Source: an uncultured Christensenellaceae bacterium
GTDB lineage: Bacteria; Bacillota; Clostridia; Christensenellales; Borkfalkiaceae
Direction: 5' to 3'
Assembly: GCA_910588645.1 (NCBI GenBank)
Contig: CAJUOY010000001.1
Span: forward strand, 1 to 64,000
DNA length: 64,000 nucleotides
Numbering within the stretch: the stretch's first letter is position 1; the number at the start of each line of letters is the position of its first letter. The position numbers and the translations under genes are program-made. Positions 15,039 to 23,343 of this stretch are shown here, in pieces. The notes beneath the pieces are model-generated. The model made no database searches. It saw nothing but the letters and a program-made list of their open reading frames with translations, and had not been told where the DNA came from.

Positions 15039-17078
15039 ATGAAAAGAGCAAAAAGGAATCTTCTCATCGTCCTGTTAGCCGTAGCGGTTATGATTTTCGG
15101 TTTAATGGGATTAACTGGCTGTTTCGGTGACGGTGGTGGAAACTCAAAGGAAAAGAGTTTTACCATTAGTTGTCCTACTGAAATGATGGCGGGTGAACGT
15201 GTTGAAATCACGATAACAAAATCCTATGATTTTGAGATGATACATTCAGACTATGAATGGAAAATTGTTGGTGAAAATACCGTAGATGGTTCGTTTGAGT
15301 TTGAGGACTTAAATAAAAACGATAATTATACCAACAAATTTTTCAGAGCCAATCTGCCGGGAACGGTTAAAATTCAAGCAACAAACTCAACAAGCGGCTT
15401 GCTAACTTCAAATATTGTTGAAATTACCGTAAAAGGTAATATGGTTAATACAGTTGAAGATTTGAAAGCAATCGCAAATACAAGTAAGAGTTATGTGCTC
15501 GGTGCAGATATTGACCTTTCTTCTGAAAATAACTGGACTCCGATAGACGGATTCACGGGTATATTAACAGGTGGTGGATATAGCATAAAGAACTTATCGC
15601 TCAAGGTAAAATCCGCTGATAATGTGGGACTTTTTTCCGAATTGAAAGGAACGGTTAATAATCTTAAATTAGAAGATGTTAATATTACCGGTTCCGGTAG
15701 CGGCAATAATGTTGGTGCGATTGCGGGTAAAAATTCAGGTACAATTAAAGGGTGCGAAGTTGACGGAATAATAAACTGCGAATACGCTTCTTGCGTAGGA
15801 GGTATTGTTGGCTATTCCAATACAAAACTTTACAATAATGTTAATAATGCAAGTGTAACTTCCAATGAAAAAGTTGGTGGCGTTGTGGGCTATATTACTA
15901 TAAACGGATCATTGGAAATCGATGCCAACACTAACAATGGTGCGGTTACAGGTGCATCTTACGTAGGCGGAATCGCTGGAATGATTGAAAGCACGAGACC
16001 GTCCAGCTATGGTACATATACAACAACGATATCGGATTGCGAGAATAATGGAACGGTAACTGCGACGGGTGACTACGCAGGCGGCGTTGCGGGACAAGCA
16101 ACTGGTATGTACCAAAGATATAGCTATAATGATTACTATGTTTATCTCGAAATTTCTGACTGCGAAAACAAGGGAGAAGTTTCGGGTAAAGATTACGTTG
16201 CAGGTATTTATGGTTATGGTGGTGATTATGTGCGTTCAGTAACAGCTTGCGTAAACAGCGTTGATATAGTCGGTAATAATTATGTTGGCGGATATATTGG
16301 TTATTCTGCAAATACTTCCACCTTGAATATGAACAACAATAATTCCATCACAGGAAAAGGTTATGTCGGTGGAATTGCAGGATATACAGGCAATGTTCAG
16401 AACTGCAAAAATAATGGAGCAATTAACTCGCTCGGCACGATATTAGAAGATGGAATAAATAAATATTGTGTAGGAGGAATTGCAGGTTATTGTACAGGTG
16501 CAACAAATTGTACAAATAATGTAGATATAATCGTTGATTTGGCAGGAAGAGGAGTAGGAGGAATTGCAGGTTCTATCTATTGCAATAATGCCATTGAAAA
16601 CAATACAAACAGCGGAAAAATTACAGCGTTGCAATCGACTAATGTTGGTGGCATTGCAGGCAGAGTTGTGTTTACAGGAAGCCGAAGTGTGAAGACCAAC
16701 AAGAATGAAGCAAGTATTACAGGTGCATCTTACGTAGGCGGAATCGCTGGAATAATGGAAAGCACGAGACCGTCCAGCTATGGTACATATACAACAACGA
16801 TATCGGATTGCGAGAATAATGGAACGGTAACTGCGACGGGTGACTACGCAGGCGGCGTTGCGGGACAAGCAACTGGTATGTACCAAAGATATAGCTATAA
16901 TGATTACTATGTTTATCTCGAAATTTCTAATAATGTCAACTACGAAAAAGTTACGGCAGGTAGTTCGAGTACACGTGCGGCAATAATCGGTAAAGCAGGT
17001 GATTACGTGAACTCCAAAAACAGCTCTTTGTGGTCGTCAAATAACGATTATGGAGAAGTTGGAAAGATTTATAACTAA
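15039..17078 (+). CDS. GLUG-repeat lipoprotein, 679 aa
   Basis: Last gene of the AT-rich operon, 19 bp after its neighbour, with GGAGG upstream of the ATG. The lipobox is LTGC, Cys28. A beta domain (about 35-130) is followed by the GLUG-array head (KSYVLGADIDL...GGYSIKNLSLK, about 148-190). GLUG repeats then run to the end (YVGGIAGMIES, YAGGVAGQATG, YVGGYIGYSAN). It is a shorter paralogue of the 10370 product without the 198-aa blocks or the InlB repeat. It holds its own recent internal duplication (15946-16157 and 16717-16928). It is probably a surface-exposed beta-helix. No enzyme motif is seen. Confidence 0.85.
   Translation: MKRAKRNLLIVLLAVAVMIFGLMGLTGCFGDGGGNSKEKSFTISCPTEMMAGERVEITITKSYDFEMIHSDYEWKIVGENTVDGSFEFEDLNKNDNYTNKFFRANLPGTVKIQATNSTSGLLTSNIVEITVKGNMVNTVEDLKAIANTSKSYVLGADIDLSSENNWTPIDGFTGILTGGGYSIKNLSLKVKSADNVGLFSELKGTVNNLKLEDVNITGSGSGNNVGAIAGKNSGTIKGCEVDGIINCEYASCVGGIVGYSNTKLYNNVNNASVTSNEKVGGVVGYITINGSLEIDANTNNGAVTGASYVGGIAGMIESTRPSSYGTYTTTISDCENNGTVTATGDYAGGVAGQATGMYQRYSYNDYYVYLEISDCENKGEVSGKDYVAGIYGYGGDYVRSVTACVNSVDIVGNNYVGGYIGYSANTSTLNMNNNNSITGKGYVGGIAGYTGNVQNCKNNGAINSLGTILEDGINKYCVGGIAGYCTGATNCTNNVDIIVDLAGRGVGGIAGSIYCNNAIENNTNSGKITALQSTNVGGIAGRVVFTGSRSVKTNKNEASITGASYVGGIAGIMESTRPSSYGTYTTTISDCENNGTVTATGDYAGGVAGQATGMYQRYSYNDYYVYLEISNNVNYEKVTAGSSSTRAAIIGKAGDYVNSKNSSLWSSNNDYGEVGKIYN
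15946..16157 (+). repeat. 212-bp duplicated segment, copy 1
   Basis: It matches 16717-16928 at an offset of 771 bp (257 codons). Only two mismatches were seen by eye (ATGATT against ATAATG). Both copies lie in the same reading frame of the GLUG lipoprotein. Confidence 0.85.
16717..16928 (+). repeat. 212-bp duplicated segment, copy 2
   Basis: Near-identical partner of 15946-16157. The match stops abruptly after AATTTCT, where copy 1 continues into GACTGCGAA and copy 2 into AATAATGTC. This suggests gene conversion or a recent internal duplication. Confidence 0.85.
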
Positions 17079-17093
17079 TCATAGCAATATTAA

Positions 17094-17126
17094 AAAAGGG
17101 TTGCTCAAAAAGGGCAACCCTTTTAT
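17094..17126 (+). terminator. Terminator of the lipoprotein operon
   Basis: AAAAGGGTTGC (17094-17104) and GCAACCCTTTT (17114-17124) form a perfect 11-bp stem with a 9-nt loop that ends in the T-run. It lies 16 bp after the last stop. Confidence 0.85.
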
Positions 17127-17131
17127 CTTGG

Positions 17132-17160
17132 TTGAAGTTATCGTTGAAATATGATATACT
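17132..17160 (+). promoter_or_regulatory. Promoter of the WYL-type regulator
   Basis: TTGAAG (17132-17137), 17 bp, TATACT (17155-17160). The predicted start is about 18 nt before the ATG at 17185, with AGAGG at 17171-17175 as the ribosome site. Confidence 0.65.
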
Positions 17161-17184
17161 TATATTAACGAGAGGTAATTATTT

Positions 17185-17838
17185 ATGGCGCATTCAATTG
17201 AACAAAAAATTAAACTACTTGTTTTGTATGACTTGCTTTGTCGGCTAACTGACGAGAATCACGCTCTTAACACGGACGAAATTATTGCTTTACTTGCTGA
17301 AAAGAATATAGCGGTATCACGTAGGATTCTTTTACAAGATATTGTGCTTCTAAATGAGTTTGGTTATGAAGTATTATCATACAAGAAAAAGTTTTGTTAC
17401 TTTTATGTTGTCAACCGCCATTTTGATAGTGCCGAGATTGCGTTTCTTGCTGATGCGGTACAGGCTTCAAAATTGAGTGCTACGCAAAAGCAAACTTTGA
17501 CAAATAAATTGATGACGACCATGGGTGATTATCAGGCAACGGATCTGACATTAGCTGCGCGATTCGGTACAATGCCAAAACGAAATAATAGGTATATAAT
17601 TTATACAATAGACACATTAAAGCAAGCCATAGCTAACAATAAAAAGGTGTCATTTCAGTACTATTCGTTAGATTATAAAAAGAATAAAGTGTACCGCAAA
17701 GATGGTAAAAGATATGTTGTTAATCCGCTTGTGGTCGTATGGAATAAGGATAACTATTATCTTGTATGCTATTATGATAATCACGATGATACGGTATGCT
17801 CCGCTGTTTTCTTTTTCCTCAACATAAAACAAAACTAA
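17185..17838 (+). pseudogene. Truncated WYL-domain transcriptional regulator
   Basis: The 217-aa product has an N-terminal winged helix-turn-helix (about 1-75: LLCRLTDENHALNTDEIIALL...SRRILLQDIVLL). A linker follows, then the start of a WYL ligand-binding domain (about 152-200: KKVSFQYYSLDY...YVVNPLVVVWNKDNYYLVCYY). Relatives usually have about 300-330 residues and continue with an RVDRM-like segment. Here the match stops after YDNHDD and a short unrelated tail (VCSAVFFFLNIKQN) precedes the stop. The C-terminal extension is therefore lost by frameshift or deletion. Promoter and ribosome site are intact, so a truncated DNA-binding protein may still be made. As the only regulator near the AT-rich operon, it may once have acted on the AGGTGTA sites; that is conjecture. 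Confidence 0.7.
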
Positions 17839-17855
17839 ATCGCTTTGGTCAACCA

Positions 17856-17885
17856 TAGAGCAGTTTCGGGAACTGCGCTATTTTA
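17856..17885 (+). terminator. Terminator after the WYL gene
   Basis: TAGAGCAGTT (17856-17865), loop TCGGG and AACTGCGCTA (17871-17880), with one A-G mismatch, are followed by TTTTA. Confidence 0.6.
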
Positions 17886-17963
17886 TCAGACACTATACCG
17901 TAAACGAGGTCTTCCGACATAAAGAAGCGTCGCACCCAAAAGGAACGGCGCATTGTCAACCGC

Positions 17964-17992
17964 TTGTTTTTTTATTGACAATATGATACAAT
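17964..17992 (+). promoter_or_regulatory. Candidate promoter of the 18015 gene
   Basis: TTGTTT (17964-17969), 17 bp, TACAAT (17987-17992), predicting a start near 17999. A perfect TTGACA at 17975 has no -10 at normal spacing. AAAGGA at 18001-18006 is the ribosome site. Confidence 0.4.
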
Positions 17993-18014
17993 TACCTTAC
18001 AAAGGATTATATAT

Positions 18015-19409
18015 ATGAAAGTAAGATTAACAGCGATAATTTTATCGGTTTTTATCATTGCCGCGGGTTTTGCCGCGTGCGGTACAACCGACGCAGACGA
18101 AAAGCACGTTCAGGATTTGAATTACGAGGAAAGCACGGAGGAAATATCTAATCCCGATCAGGGGTTTTACCGTCCTATATATGTCAAAATCAACGAAAAC
18201 GGAGCGACGTACAATAAGGGCGTAATAAATTCACAAACGCAGCTATATCATTTGCGTTGCGATATAAGCGCGTTTTCTGCGGCGGCAAATAACGTGGCAG
18301 ACAAGCCGCTCACCGATAATGCGCTGAAAGGATTGGACGCGTTGCTTTCTTGCCTTAAAGAAAACGATAAAAATGCGATCGTTAGATTTGCTTACGATCC
18401 CGGTTACAACGGCAGTGCCGATAAGGAGCCGGCTCTCGATGTTATGTTGGGGCATGTGGAGAGTGTTTGTTCTGTGCTCAACCGTTATGTGAATACGGTC
18501 ACCGCTATTGAAACGGGACTTATAGGCCCCTGGGGCGAAATGCATACGAGTGCGGCGGCAAATTCTGCGCATATAACACCGCTTATAAACGCTTTTTTAA
18601 CCGCCGCTTCCGAAATACCCGTGTTAGTGCGGACGCCTGAAATGATATACAATTATATTAACGTATCTGACGACAAGGTTGAAGAAATTTCAATATCGCC
18701 CGACGAAAAGGCTTACAGATTAGGCTTATATAACGACGGATATCTGGGCTCCGAAAGTGATTTGGGTACTTACCTTAACAGAGAACGCGATATAAATTTT
18801 TTAAGCGCCCAAAACGCTCATTTGCCGTTCGGCGGCGAAGTTACCGTCCCCGACAGCCCGCTCCACAATATTGAAAAGTGTCTGCCCGAAATGAATAAAA
18901 TTCATTTAAGTTATCTGAATGTGGAGTGGGATAACAGAGTAATCAACAAGTGGAAAAACAGCTATTATACCGAAGCGTGCGGATTAGAAAAACAATATTA
19001 CGGCAAAACCGCCTTTACTTACATACAGAACCGTTTGGGATACAGATTAGTATTGAAAAACTCAGTATTTACTTATTCGGCCTCGTCTGAAAAGCTGAAC
19101 GTCCGCCTTACGTTGCAAAACGCGGGATTTGGAAATTTGAACAGAAACAAGCGGGCAAAGCTGATATTTACCGACAGTACCGGCGCGGCGGTGTATATTG
19201 CGGATTATGGAGAAATTGCCGTAAAGGATGAGCTCGAATTCAATGCGCAGCCTGGTCTTGAAAGCGGAAAATACGACGTCTATCTGCGTATTTACGGAGA
19301 AGAGTTGCAAAGCGCACCTCTGTACTGTGTGAAATTCGCAAACGACGGGTTGTGGAACGACGATCTCAAAGCCAATAAAATAGGCAGCTTTGAACGCACT
19401 TCCGCTTAA
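18015..19409 (+). CDS. DUF4874/DUF4832-type secreted lipoprotein
   Basis: This 464-aa lipoprotein has lipobox FAAC with Cys22. After a short linker it has NPDQGFYRPIYVKI, then an alpha/beta barrel-like region with the highly conserved TGLIGPWGEMHTS (about 172-184). That matches the DUF4874 then DUF4832 architecture found in bacterial extracellular proteins thought to act on carbohydrates; the activity is uncharacterised as far as I know. The C-terminal 100 residues form a beta-sandwich (LVLKNSVFTY...LRIYGEEL) typical of DUF4832. Codon use returns to the GC-richer style of ppdK, so it lies outside the AT-rich island. It is monocistronic with its own terminator, next to galT and a GH43-like gene, so a sugar-related role is plausible. 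Confidence 0.75.
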   Translation: MKVRLTAIILSVFIIAAGFAACGTTDADEKHVQDLNYEESTEEISNPDQGFYRPIYVKINENGATYNKGVINSQTQLYHLRCDISAFSAAANNVADKPLTDNALKGLDALLSCLKENDKNAIVRFAYDPGYNGSADKEPALDVMLGHVESVCSVLNRYVNTVTAIETGLIGPWGEMHTSAAANSAHITPLINAFLTAASEIPVLVRTPEMIYNYINVSDDKVEEISISPDEKAYRLGLYNDGYLGSESDLGTYLNRERDINFLSAQNAHLPFGGEVTVPDSPLHNIEKCLPEMNKIHLSYLNVEWDNRVINKWKNSYYTEACGLEKQYYGKTAFTYIQNRLGYRLVLKNSVFTYSASSEKLNVRLTLQNAGFGNLNRNKRAKLIFTDSTGAAVYIADYGEIAVKDELEFNAQPGLESGKYDVYLRIYGEELQSAPLYCVKFANDGLWNDDLKANKIGSFERTSA

Positions 19410-19434
19410 CGGTGGAAATAAACACATATTTAAA

Positions 19435-19464
19435 GGCTCCCGGACAATTGTCCGGGAGCTTTTT
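19435..19464 (+). terminator. Terminator of the 18015 gene
   Basis: The perfect palindrome GCTCCCGGACAA/TTGTCCGGGAGC (19436-19459) is followed by TTTTT. Confidence 0.85.
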
Positions 19465-19554
19465 GCCATCGATTGAAATTGCAACTTTTAAAAATTAAGT
19501 TTTTTAATTCCCTATTGGAAATGCGCTTTACGCAACGTTTTTTTTTAATTGCAA

Positions 19555-19570
19555 CCGATAAATTTATCGG
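19555..19570. promoter_or_regulatory. 16-bp perfect palindrome upstream of galT
   Basis: CCGATAAATTTATCGG has no mismatch or spacer. It is centred 88 bp before the galT start and 25 bp before a weak TTGAAA (19595-19600). It has the size and symmetry of a dimeric repressor or activator site, which would make it a candidate operator for galT. No cognate regulator is encoded nearby. Confidence 0.4.
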
Positions 19571-19650
19571 ACAATAAGCACAAATGCGCATGTATTGAAA
19601 TATCTTAAATTATTGGGTAAAAAACATTAACATTTAATTAAGGAATGGTT

Positions 19651-21006
19651 ATGACCGATATTTTAAAGCTTGCTGACGAATACGTAGAGTATGCAAAGGA
19701 AAATCTCGAACTCAAAAAAGAGGATATGGGGTTTAAGCGCAACAGAGTATTGGAAATACTTGAAAGCGGGCTTGACGGTGACGATATCGCCGACGCCGTA
19801 TACGGCGAATTGAGTTTACTGCCTTCGGAAATAAACGCGCGCTTCGGGCAGATTTTAAAGGAGAACGGCAGCAAAGCCGCCACGGATTGGTTTTACGATT
19901 ATTGCGTTAAAAATCACTATGTAAAAAAGTCGGTGCTGGATAAAAATTTGCGGTTTCAGGCTTCCAACGGATTGATCGTTACAATTAATAAGGCTAAGCC
20001 CGAGTTTAGAGATCCCGAGACGGCAATCAAAGGCAACAGCGTAGAGGAAGGCTTCTGCAAGTGCGTCATTTGCCGTGAAAACGAGGGCTACGGCGCGCGC
20101 GGTAAGCGCAATCTTCGCACGGTGTCGCTTACGCTCTGTTCGCAGTCCTGGTTCTGGCAGTACTCGCCTTACGGGTATTTAAAAGAACACGGAATTATCG
20201 TCAATTCAAGTCATACGCCTATGCGCATAGACAGGGATACTTTTTTACTGTTAATGGATTTTGTGGACAAATACCCACATTATTTCGCGGGTTGCAACGC
20301 CCCGTTGCCCGGTATAGGTGGAAGCGTACTGTCGCACGACCATTATCAGGGCGGCGGGGAAATATTGCCGTTGCATAGGGCTAAAATAAAAAGGCAGATA
20401 AGGGACGAAAAATATCCCTACGTTTTGGCGGGGATTTTAGACTGGCCGGGTACTGTAATCAGGATAAAGAGCGATAAGCGCAACGAAGTTGCGGAAGTCG
20501 CCGAGCGTATCCGTAAAGCCTGGATAAATTACGATAACCCTGCGCTGGGTATAATTGCCCGGGATAAAGACGGCGGGCATAACGCGGTCAGTCCAACCGT
20601 TATAAAGACTGTCAACGGTTACGAAATGAACGTGATTTTACGCAGTAATATAACAAGCGAAAGGTATCCGGACGGAGTGTTTCACGCTCATCCCGAATAC
20701 CACTCCGTAAAAAAGGAGAGCATCGGGTTGATAGAGGCGCAGGGGCTGTTTATACTTCCAGGCAGACTGGAAGCTCAACTTGCAAAAGTTGAGGAATGCG
20801 TCGTAAAAGGAAGCCTTACGGAGGAGCTGGAGGAGTTTAAACGCGTCTTTGACGAAGTTAAAAAACTTTCCGATAAAACGGACGTGCATATCGCAATGCG
20901 GGAAGCGTTGGGGAATATATGTTATAAAATTCTTGAAAATACCGCCGTTTTCAAGAGGGAAAAAGATTTTCTTGAATTTTTGAAAAGTGCAGGGTTCGAC
21001 ATATGA
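19651..21006 (+). CDS. galT: UDP-glucose--hexose-1-phosphate uridylyltransferase, type 2
   Basis: GalT transfers UMP from UDP-glucose to galactose-1-phosphate in the Leloir pathway, in the cytosol. An ATG at 19645 abuts the AGGA at 19641-19644, too close to use it. The ATG at 19651 has proper 6-nt spacing, giving 451 aa that begin MTDILKLADEY. The protein is the Firmicutes GalT type. The active site is H229-D-H231-Y-Q233-GG, the equivalent of the HPHxQ of classical GalT. Upstream are CKCVICRENEGYGARG and NSSHTPMRIDRDTF. The C-terminal half (YEMNVILRSNITSERYPDGVFHAH) is the family's second domain. No galK or galE partner is present in the window. It is followed by a separate promoter for the GH43-like gene, so it is probably transcribed alone. 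Confidence 0.93.
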   Translation: MTDILKLADEYVEYAKENLELKKEDMGFKRNRVLEILESGLDGDDIADAVYGELSLLPSEINARFGQILKENGSKAATDWFYDYCVKNHYVKKSVLDKNLRFQASNGLIVTINKAKPEFRDPETAIKGNSVEEGFCKCVICRENEGYGARGKRNLRTVSLTLCSQSWFWQYSPYGYLKEHGIIVNSSHTPMRIDRDTFLLLMDFVDKYPHYFAGCNAPLPGIGGSVLSHDHYQGGGEILPLHRAKIKRQIRDEKYPYVLAGILDWPGTVIRIKSDKRNEVAEVAERIRKAWINYDNPALGIIARDKDGGHNAVSPTVIKTVNGYEMNVILRSNITSERYPDGVFHAHPEYHSVKKESIGLIEAQGLFILPGRLEAQLAKVEECVVKGSLTEELEEFKRVFDEVKKLSDKTDVHIAMREALGNICYKILENTAVFKREKDFLEFLKSAGFDI

Positions 21007-21034
21007 ATAAGTATATCGATTATTTAATTACATA

Positions 21035-21063
21035 TTGACTTTAACGCCAATTAAAGGTAAAAT
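21035..21063 (+). promoter_or_regulatory. Promoter giving an almost leaderless GH43 mRNA
   Basis: TTGACT (21035-21040), 17 bp, TAAAAT (21058-21063). Transcription should begin near 21069-21070, only 3-4 nt before the ATG at 21073. The AAAGG at 21053-21057 would then lie in the promoter rather than the message. Confidence 0.6.
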
Positions 21064-21072
21064 TAATTTGCT

Positions 21073-22506
21073 ATGAGTAACTGTGAAAAACAATGTTTTA
21101 ACCCCTATCTGCCAAACTACGAATACGTGCCCGACGGAGAGCCGCACGTTTTCGACGGCAGAATTTACGTTTACGGCAGTCACGATCTCTTTAACGGCAA
21201 GGGCTTCTGCCTCGGCGATTATGTCTGTTGGTCCTGTCCTGATGACGACGTAAAGGACTGGCGGTACGAGGGGGTAATATGGCGGCGTTCCGACGATCCC
21301 GAAAATAAAAACGGTAAAATGCCGATGTATGCTCCCGACGTTTGCCGCGGTTACGACGGCAGGTACTATCTCTATTATTTTGTGAGTAAAAAGGGCATCA
21401 TAGGCGTTGCCGTTTGCGATACACCTGCGGGCAAGTACGAGTTTTACGGTTACGTGCGTCATCCCGACGGTACTGTTTACGGAAGAAGAAAGGGGGATTT
21501 GTTTCAGTTCGATCCGGGCGTGTTTGCCGAAAACGGGAAAGTATACCTGTATACGGGATTTGCGCCCGTTTTTCCCTTTTTCGGCGCAAAAAAGTATGCG
21601 GATAAGGGGCCCGTATGCGCTGTATTGAAGGACGATATGATCACCGTGGAGAGCGTGCGGCTTATCGGCGTAGAGAGCAGGAAGAGCGGCAAAGGCACTC
21701 CTTACGAGGGACACGAGTTTTTCGAAGCGTCGTCTGTGCGCAAGATAGGCGGCAGGTATTATTTTATTTACTCATCCTTTCTCGGGCACGAATTGTGTTA
21801 CGCCGTATCCGATAATCCGCTGGGCAAATTCAGGTTCGGCGGTACTATCGTTTCTATCGGCGACGTTGGTCTGAGAGGCATTAAAGGCATAAGGGATGCG
21901 AGCAACTTTACGGGTAATACTCACGGTTCTATCGTCTGCGACAAGGACGGCAGATACTATATTTTCTATCACAGACACACTAATCGTCACTGCTTTTCCC
22001 GTCAGGCCTGCGCCGAACCCATTATTATTGAGTCGGACGGAAGTATCAAACAGGTGGAAACCACAAGCCAGGGGCTTAACGGGCGGCCGCTTACAGGCAA
22101 TGGCGAGTACTCCGCTTCGATAGCGTGCAACCTTACCTGTAAAAAGGGCGGGGCGTTTTACCTTATGTTCAAGCGTAAGGGAAGACCGTATTTCACGCAG
22201 ACGGGCAAGGACAGGAACGACAGTCCCGACCAGTATATCGCCGACGTGTCGGACGGCACGACTGTCGGGTTTAAGTATTTTTCATTTGACGGCGCGACTG
22301 CCGTTTCGGTAAAGATAACGGGCAGGGCTGAGGGTGAGTTCACTGTAACCGACGGTGAAAAAACAGTTGCCCGAATTCCGGTAAACGGATGCGGAACGTT
22401 CACCGCGCCGCTTAATGTAACCGACGGCGTTCATCCGCTATTTTTCAGCTACAACGGGCGAGGAAAGTGTGATCTTAAATCGATTATCCTTGGACAATTT
22501 TGTTGA
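21073..22506 (+). CDS. Glycoside hydrolase family 43-like protein
   Basis: This 477-aa protein has no signal peptide, so it probably acts on imported oligosaccharides. The N-terminal five-bladed beta-propeller of GH43 is recognisable from VPDGEPHVFDGRIYVYGSHD (candidate general base Asp21), MYAPDVCRGYDGRYYLYY, FQFDPGVFAENGKVYLYTG (candidate modulator Asp147) and GHEFFEASSVRKIGGRYYFIYS (candidate general acid Glu218). Residues beyond about 350 form a beta-sandwich like a CBM6-type carbohydrate-binding module. Family members are beta-xylosidases, alpha-L-arabinofuranosidases and similar exo-enzymes; the substrate cannot be told from sequence. It starts without a usable ribosome site. The -35 of the next promoter overlaps its stop codon. 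Confidence 0.85.
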   Translation: MSNCEKQCFNPYLPNYEYVPDGEPHVFDGRIYVYGSHDLFNGKGFCLGDYVCWSCPDDDVKDWRYEGVIWRRSDDPENKNGKMPMYAPDVCRGYDGRYYLYYFVSKKGIIGVAVCDTPAGKYEFYGYVRHPDGTVYGRRKGDLFQFDPGVFAENGKVYLYTGFAPVFPFFGAKKYADKGPVCAVLKDDMITVESVRLIGVESRKSGKGTPYEGHEFFEASSVRKIGGRYYFIYSSFLGHELCYAVSDNPLGKFRFGGTIVSIGDVGLRGIKGIRDASNFTGNTHGSIVCDKDGRYYIFYHRHTNRHCFSRQACAEPIIIESDGSIKQVETTSQGLNGRPLTGNGEYSASIACNLTCKKGGAFYLMFKRKGRPYFTQTGKDRNDSPDQYIADVSDGTTVGFKYFSFDGATAVSVKITGRAEGEFTVTDGEKTVARIPVNGCGTFTAPLNVTDGVHPLFFSYNGRGKCDLKSIILGQFC

Positions 22507-22532
22507 CACGCACGGCTTGTAATTGATATTAT
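22503..22532 (+). promoter_or_regulatory. Promoter of the queuosine-salvage pair
   Basis: TTGACA (22503-22508), 18 bp, TATTAT (22527-22532). The expected start is near 22539, placing a leader of about 107 nt before the radical SAM gene. Confidence 0.6.
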
Positions 22533-22538
22533 ATTTAT

Positions 22539-22645
22539 TGCAGTTCGTAACCCTCCTGCCTTGCGCAAAGCGCAGAAACAAAACTAAGGGAGTAGTTTAA
22601 GGGGGAGTATACCCTTAGGGCGTCCTTAGGCGTCCTTTTTTATTT
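22539..22645 (+). ncRNA. Structured leader, candidate preQ1-type riboswitch/attenuator
   Basis: In order the leader can form GCAG (22540) / CTGC (22556) around a 12-nt loop. Next come a TGCGC/GCGCA hairpin (22562-22574), then AAACTA/TAGTTT (22581-22598) with loop AGGGAG, and TAAGGG/CCCTTA (22598-22617). A final terminator-like stem AGGGCG/CGTCCT (22617-22636) is followed by six T. CCCT in the first loop can pair with AGGG in the third hairpin, a pseudoknot. An H-type pseudoknot with an embedded hairpin and an A-rich AAACAAAACTAAGG segment recalls preQ1 riboswitches. Both downstream genes belong to queuosine-precursor salvage. The T-run ends 4 nt before the ATG, which suits control by termination. 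I cannot assign a class without a covariance model. Confidence 0.5.
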
Positions 22646-23341
22646 ATGGAAAGATACGGAATTATAGAAGAAAAACGCAAGCGCGAGATAGTGCTGTTGC
22701 GCGGCAGGGGCTGCGCTTACAAAAAGTGTTCGTTTTGTGATTATCATTACGATATGTGCGCGGACGAAAACGAGAACTACGCTCTCAACAAGTCTGTTCT
22801 CGAAAGAGTGACGGGGGCGTACGGCGAGCTTGAAGTTATCAACAGCGGTTCGGTGTTCGAGCTTGACGGAAATACTTTGGCGCTAATTAAGAGCGTCTGC
22901 GCCCAAAAGGGAATAGGCGTCCTTCATTTCGAGGCCCACTATATGTACCGCAAAAAAATATCGTCTTTGAGGAAATATTTCGAAGGCATTGAATTAAAGA
23001 TGAAACTCGGGTTGGAAACGTTCGACTATGAGTTCCGCGAAAACGTGCTTAAAAAGGGAATACGCGAAACTTCCCCCGAAGCCATAGCGGAAAGTTTTGA
23101 CGAGGCAAATTTTTTGTTCGGCGTAAGCGGGCAGACGGTCGAAAGTATGTTAAAAGACGTTGAACTCGGGTTGAAATATTTCGAGCGGATTTGCATAAAT
23201 ATTATGTGTCCCAACTCAACCGCCGTATCGCCAGATAAAGAAGTTATAGCGTTATTCGTTGATCGCGTTTATCCGCTTATACACGATAACGACAGGGTGG
23301 ACGTTCTCTTGGAAAATACTGATTTCGGAGTGGGGGACTGA
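22646..23341 (+). CDS. Radical SAM protein, possible queuine lyase (QueL-like)
   Basis: This 231-aa protein carries an iron-sulfur motif C23-AYKK-C28-SF-C31 (spacing C-x4-C-x2-C, not the usual C-x3-C-x2-C). It begins a partial TIM barrel with ELEVINSGSVFEL, LKMKLGLETFDYEFRENVLKKG and FGVSGQTVESMLKDVELG, as in radical SAM enzymes. It sits 2 bp before a queuosine-precursor transporter and behind a structured leader. In Clostridioides difficile a radical SAM enzyme, QueL, cleaves queuine to preQ1 next to such a transporter. The same role is therefore likely here, by context rather than by a diagnostic residue. There is no Shine-Dalgarno: a T-run precedes the ATG. Confidence 0.7.
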   Translation: MERYGIIEEKRKREIVLLRGRGCAYKKCSFCDYHYDMCADENENYALNKSVLERVTGAYGELEVINSGSVFELDGNTLALIKSVCAQKGIGVLHFEAHYMYRKKISSLRKYFEGIELKMKLGLETFDYEFRENVLKKGIRETSPEAIAESFDEANFLFGVSGQTVESMLKDVELGLKYFERICINIMCPNSTAVSPDKEVIALFVDRVYPLIHDNDRVDVLLENTDFGVGD

Positions 23342-23343
23342 AT

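Noticed and set aside
11627..16928. Possible CRISPR or mobile repeat array
   Set aside because: The repeats are in-frame coding units of GLUG proteins, 594 or 212 bp long, with no spacers and no terminal inverted repeats.
17828..17983. 51-codon stop-free stretch after the WYL gene (includes EQFRELRYFIRHYTVNEVFRH)
   Set aside because: It looks somewhat protein-like but has no start, contains a terminator hairpin and the next gene's -35, and matches no family I know. It may be decayed DNA.
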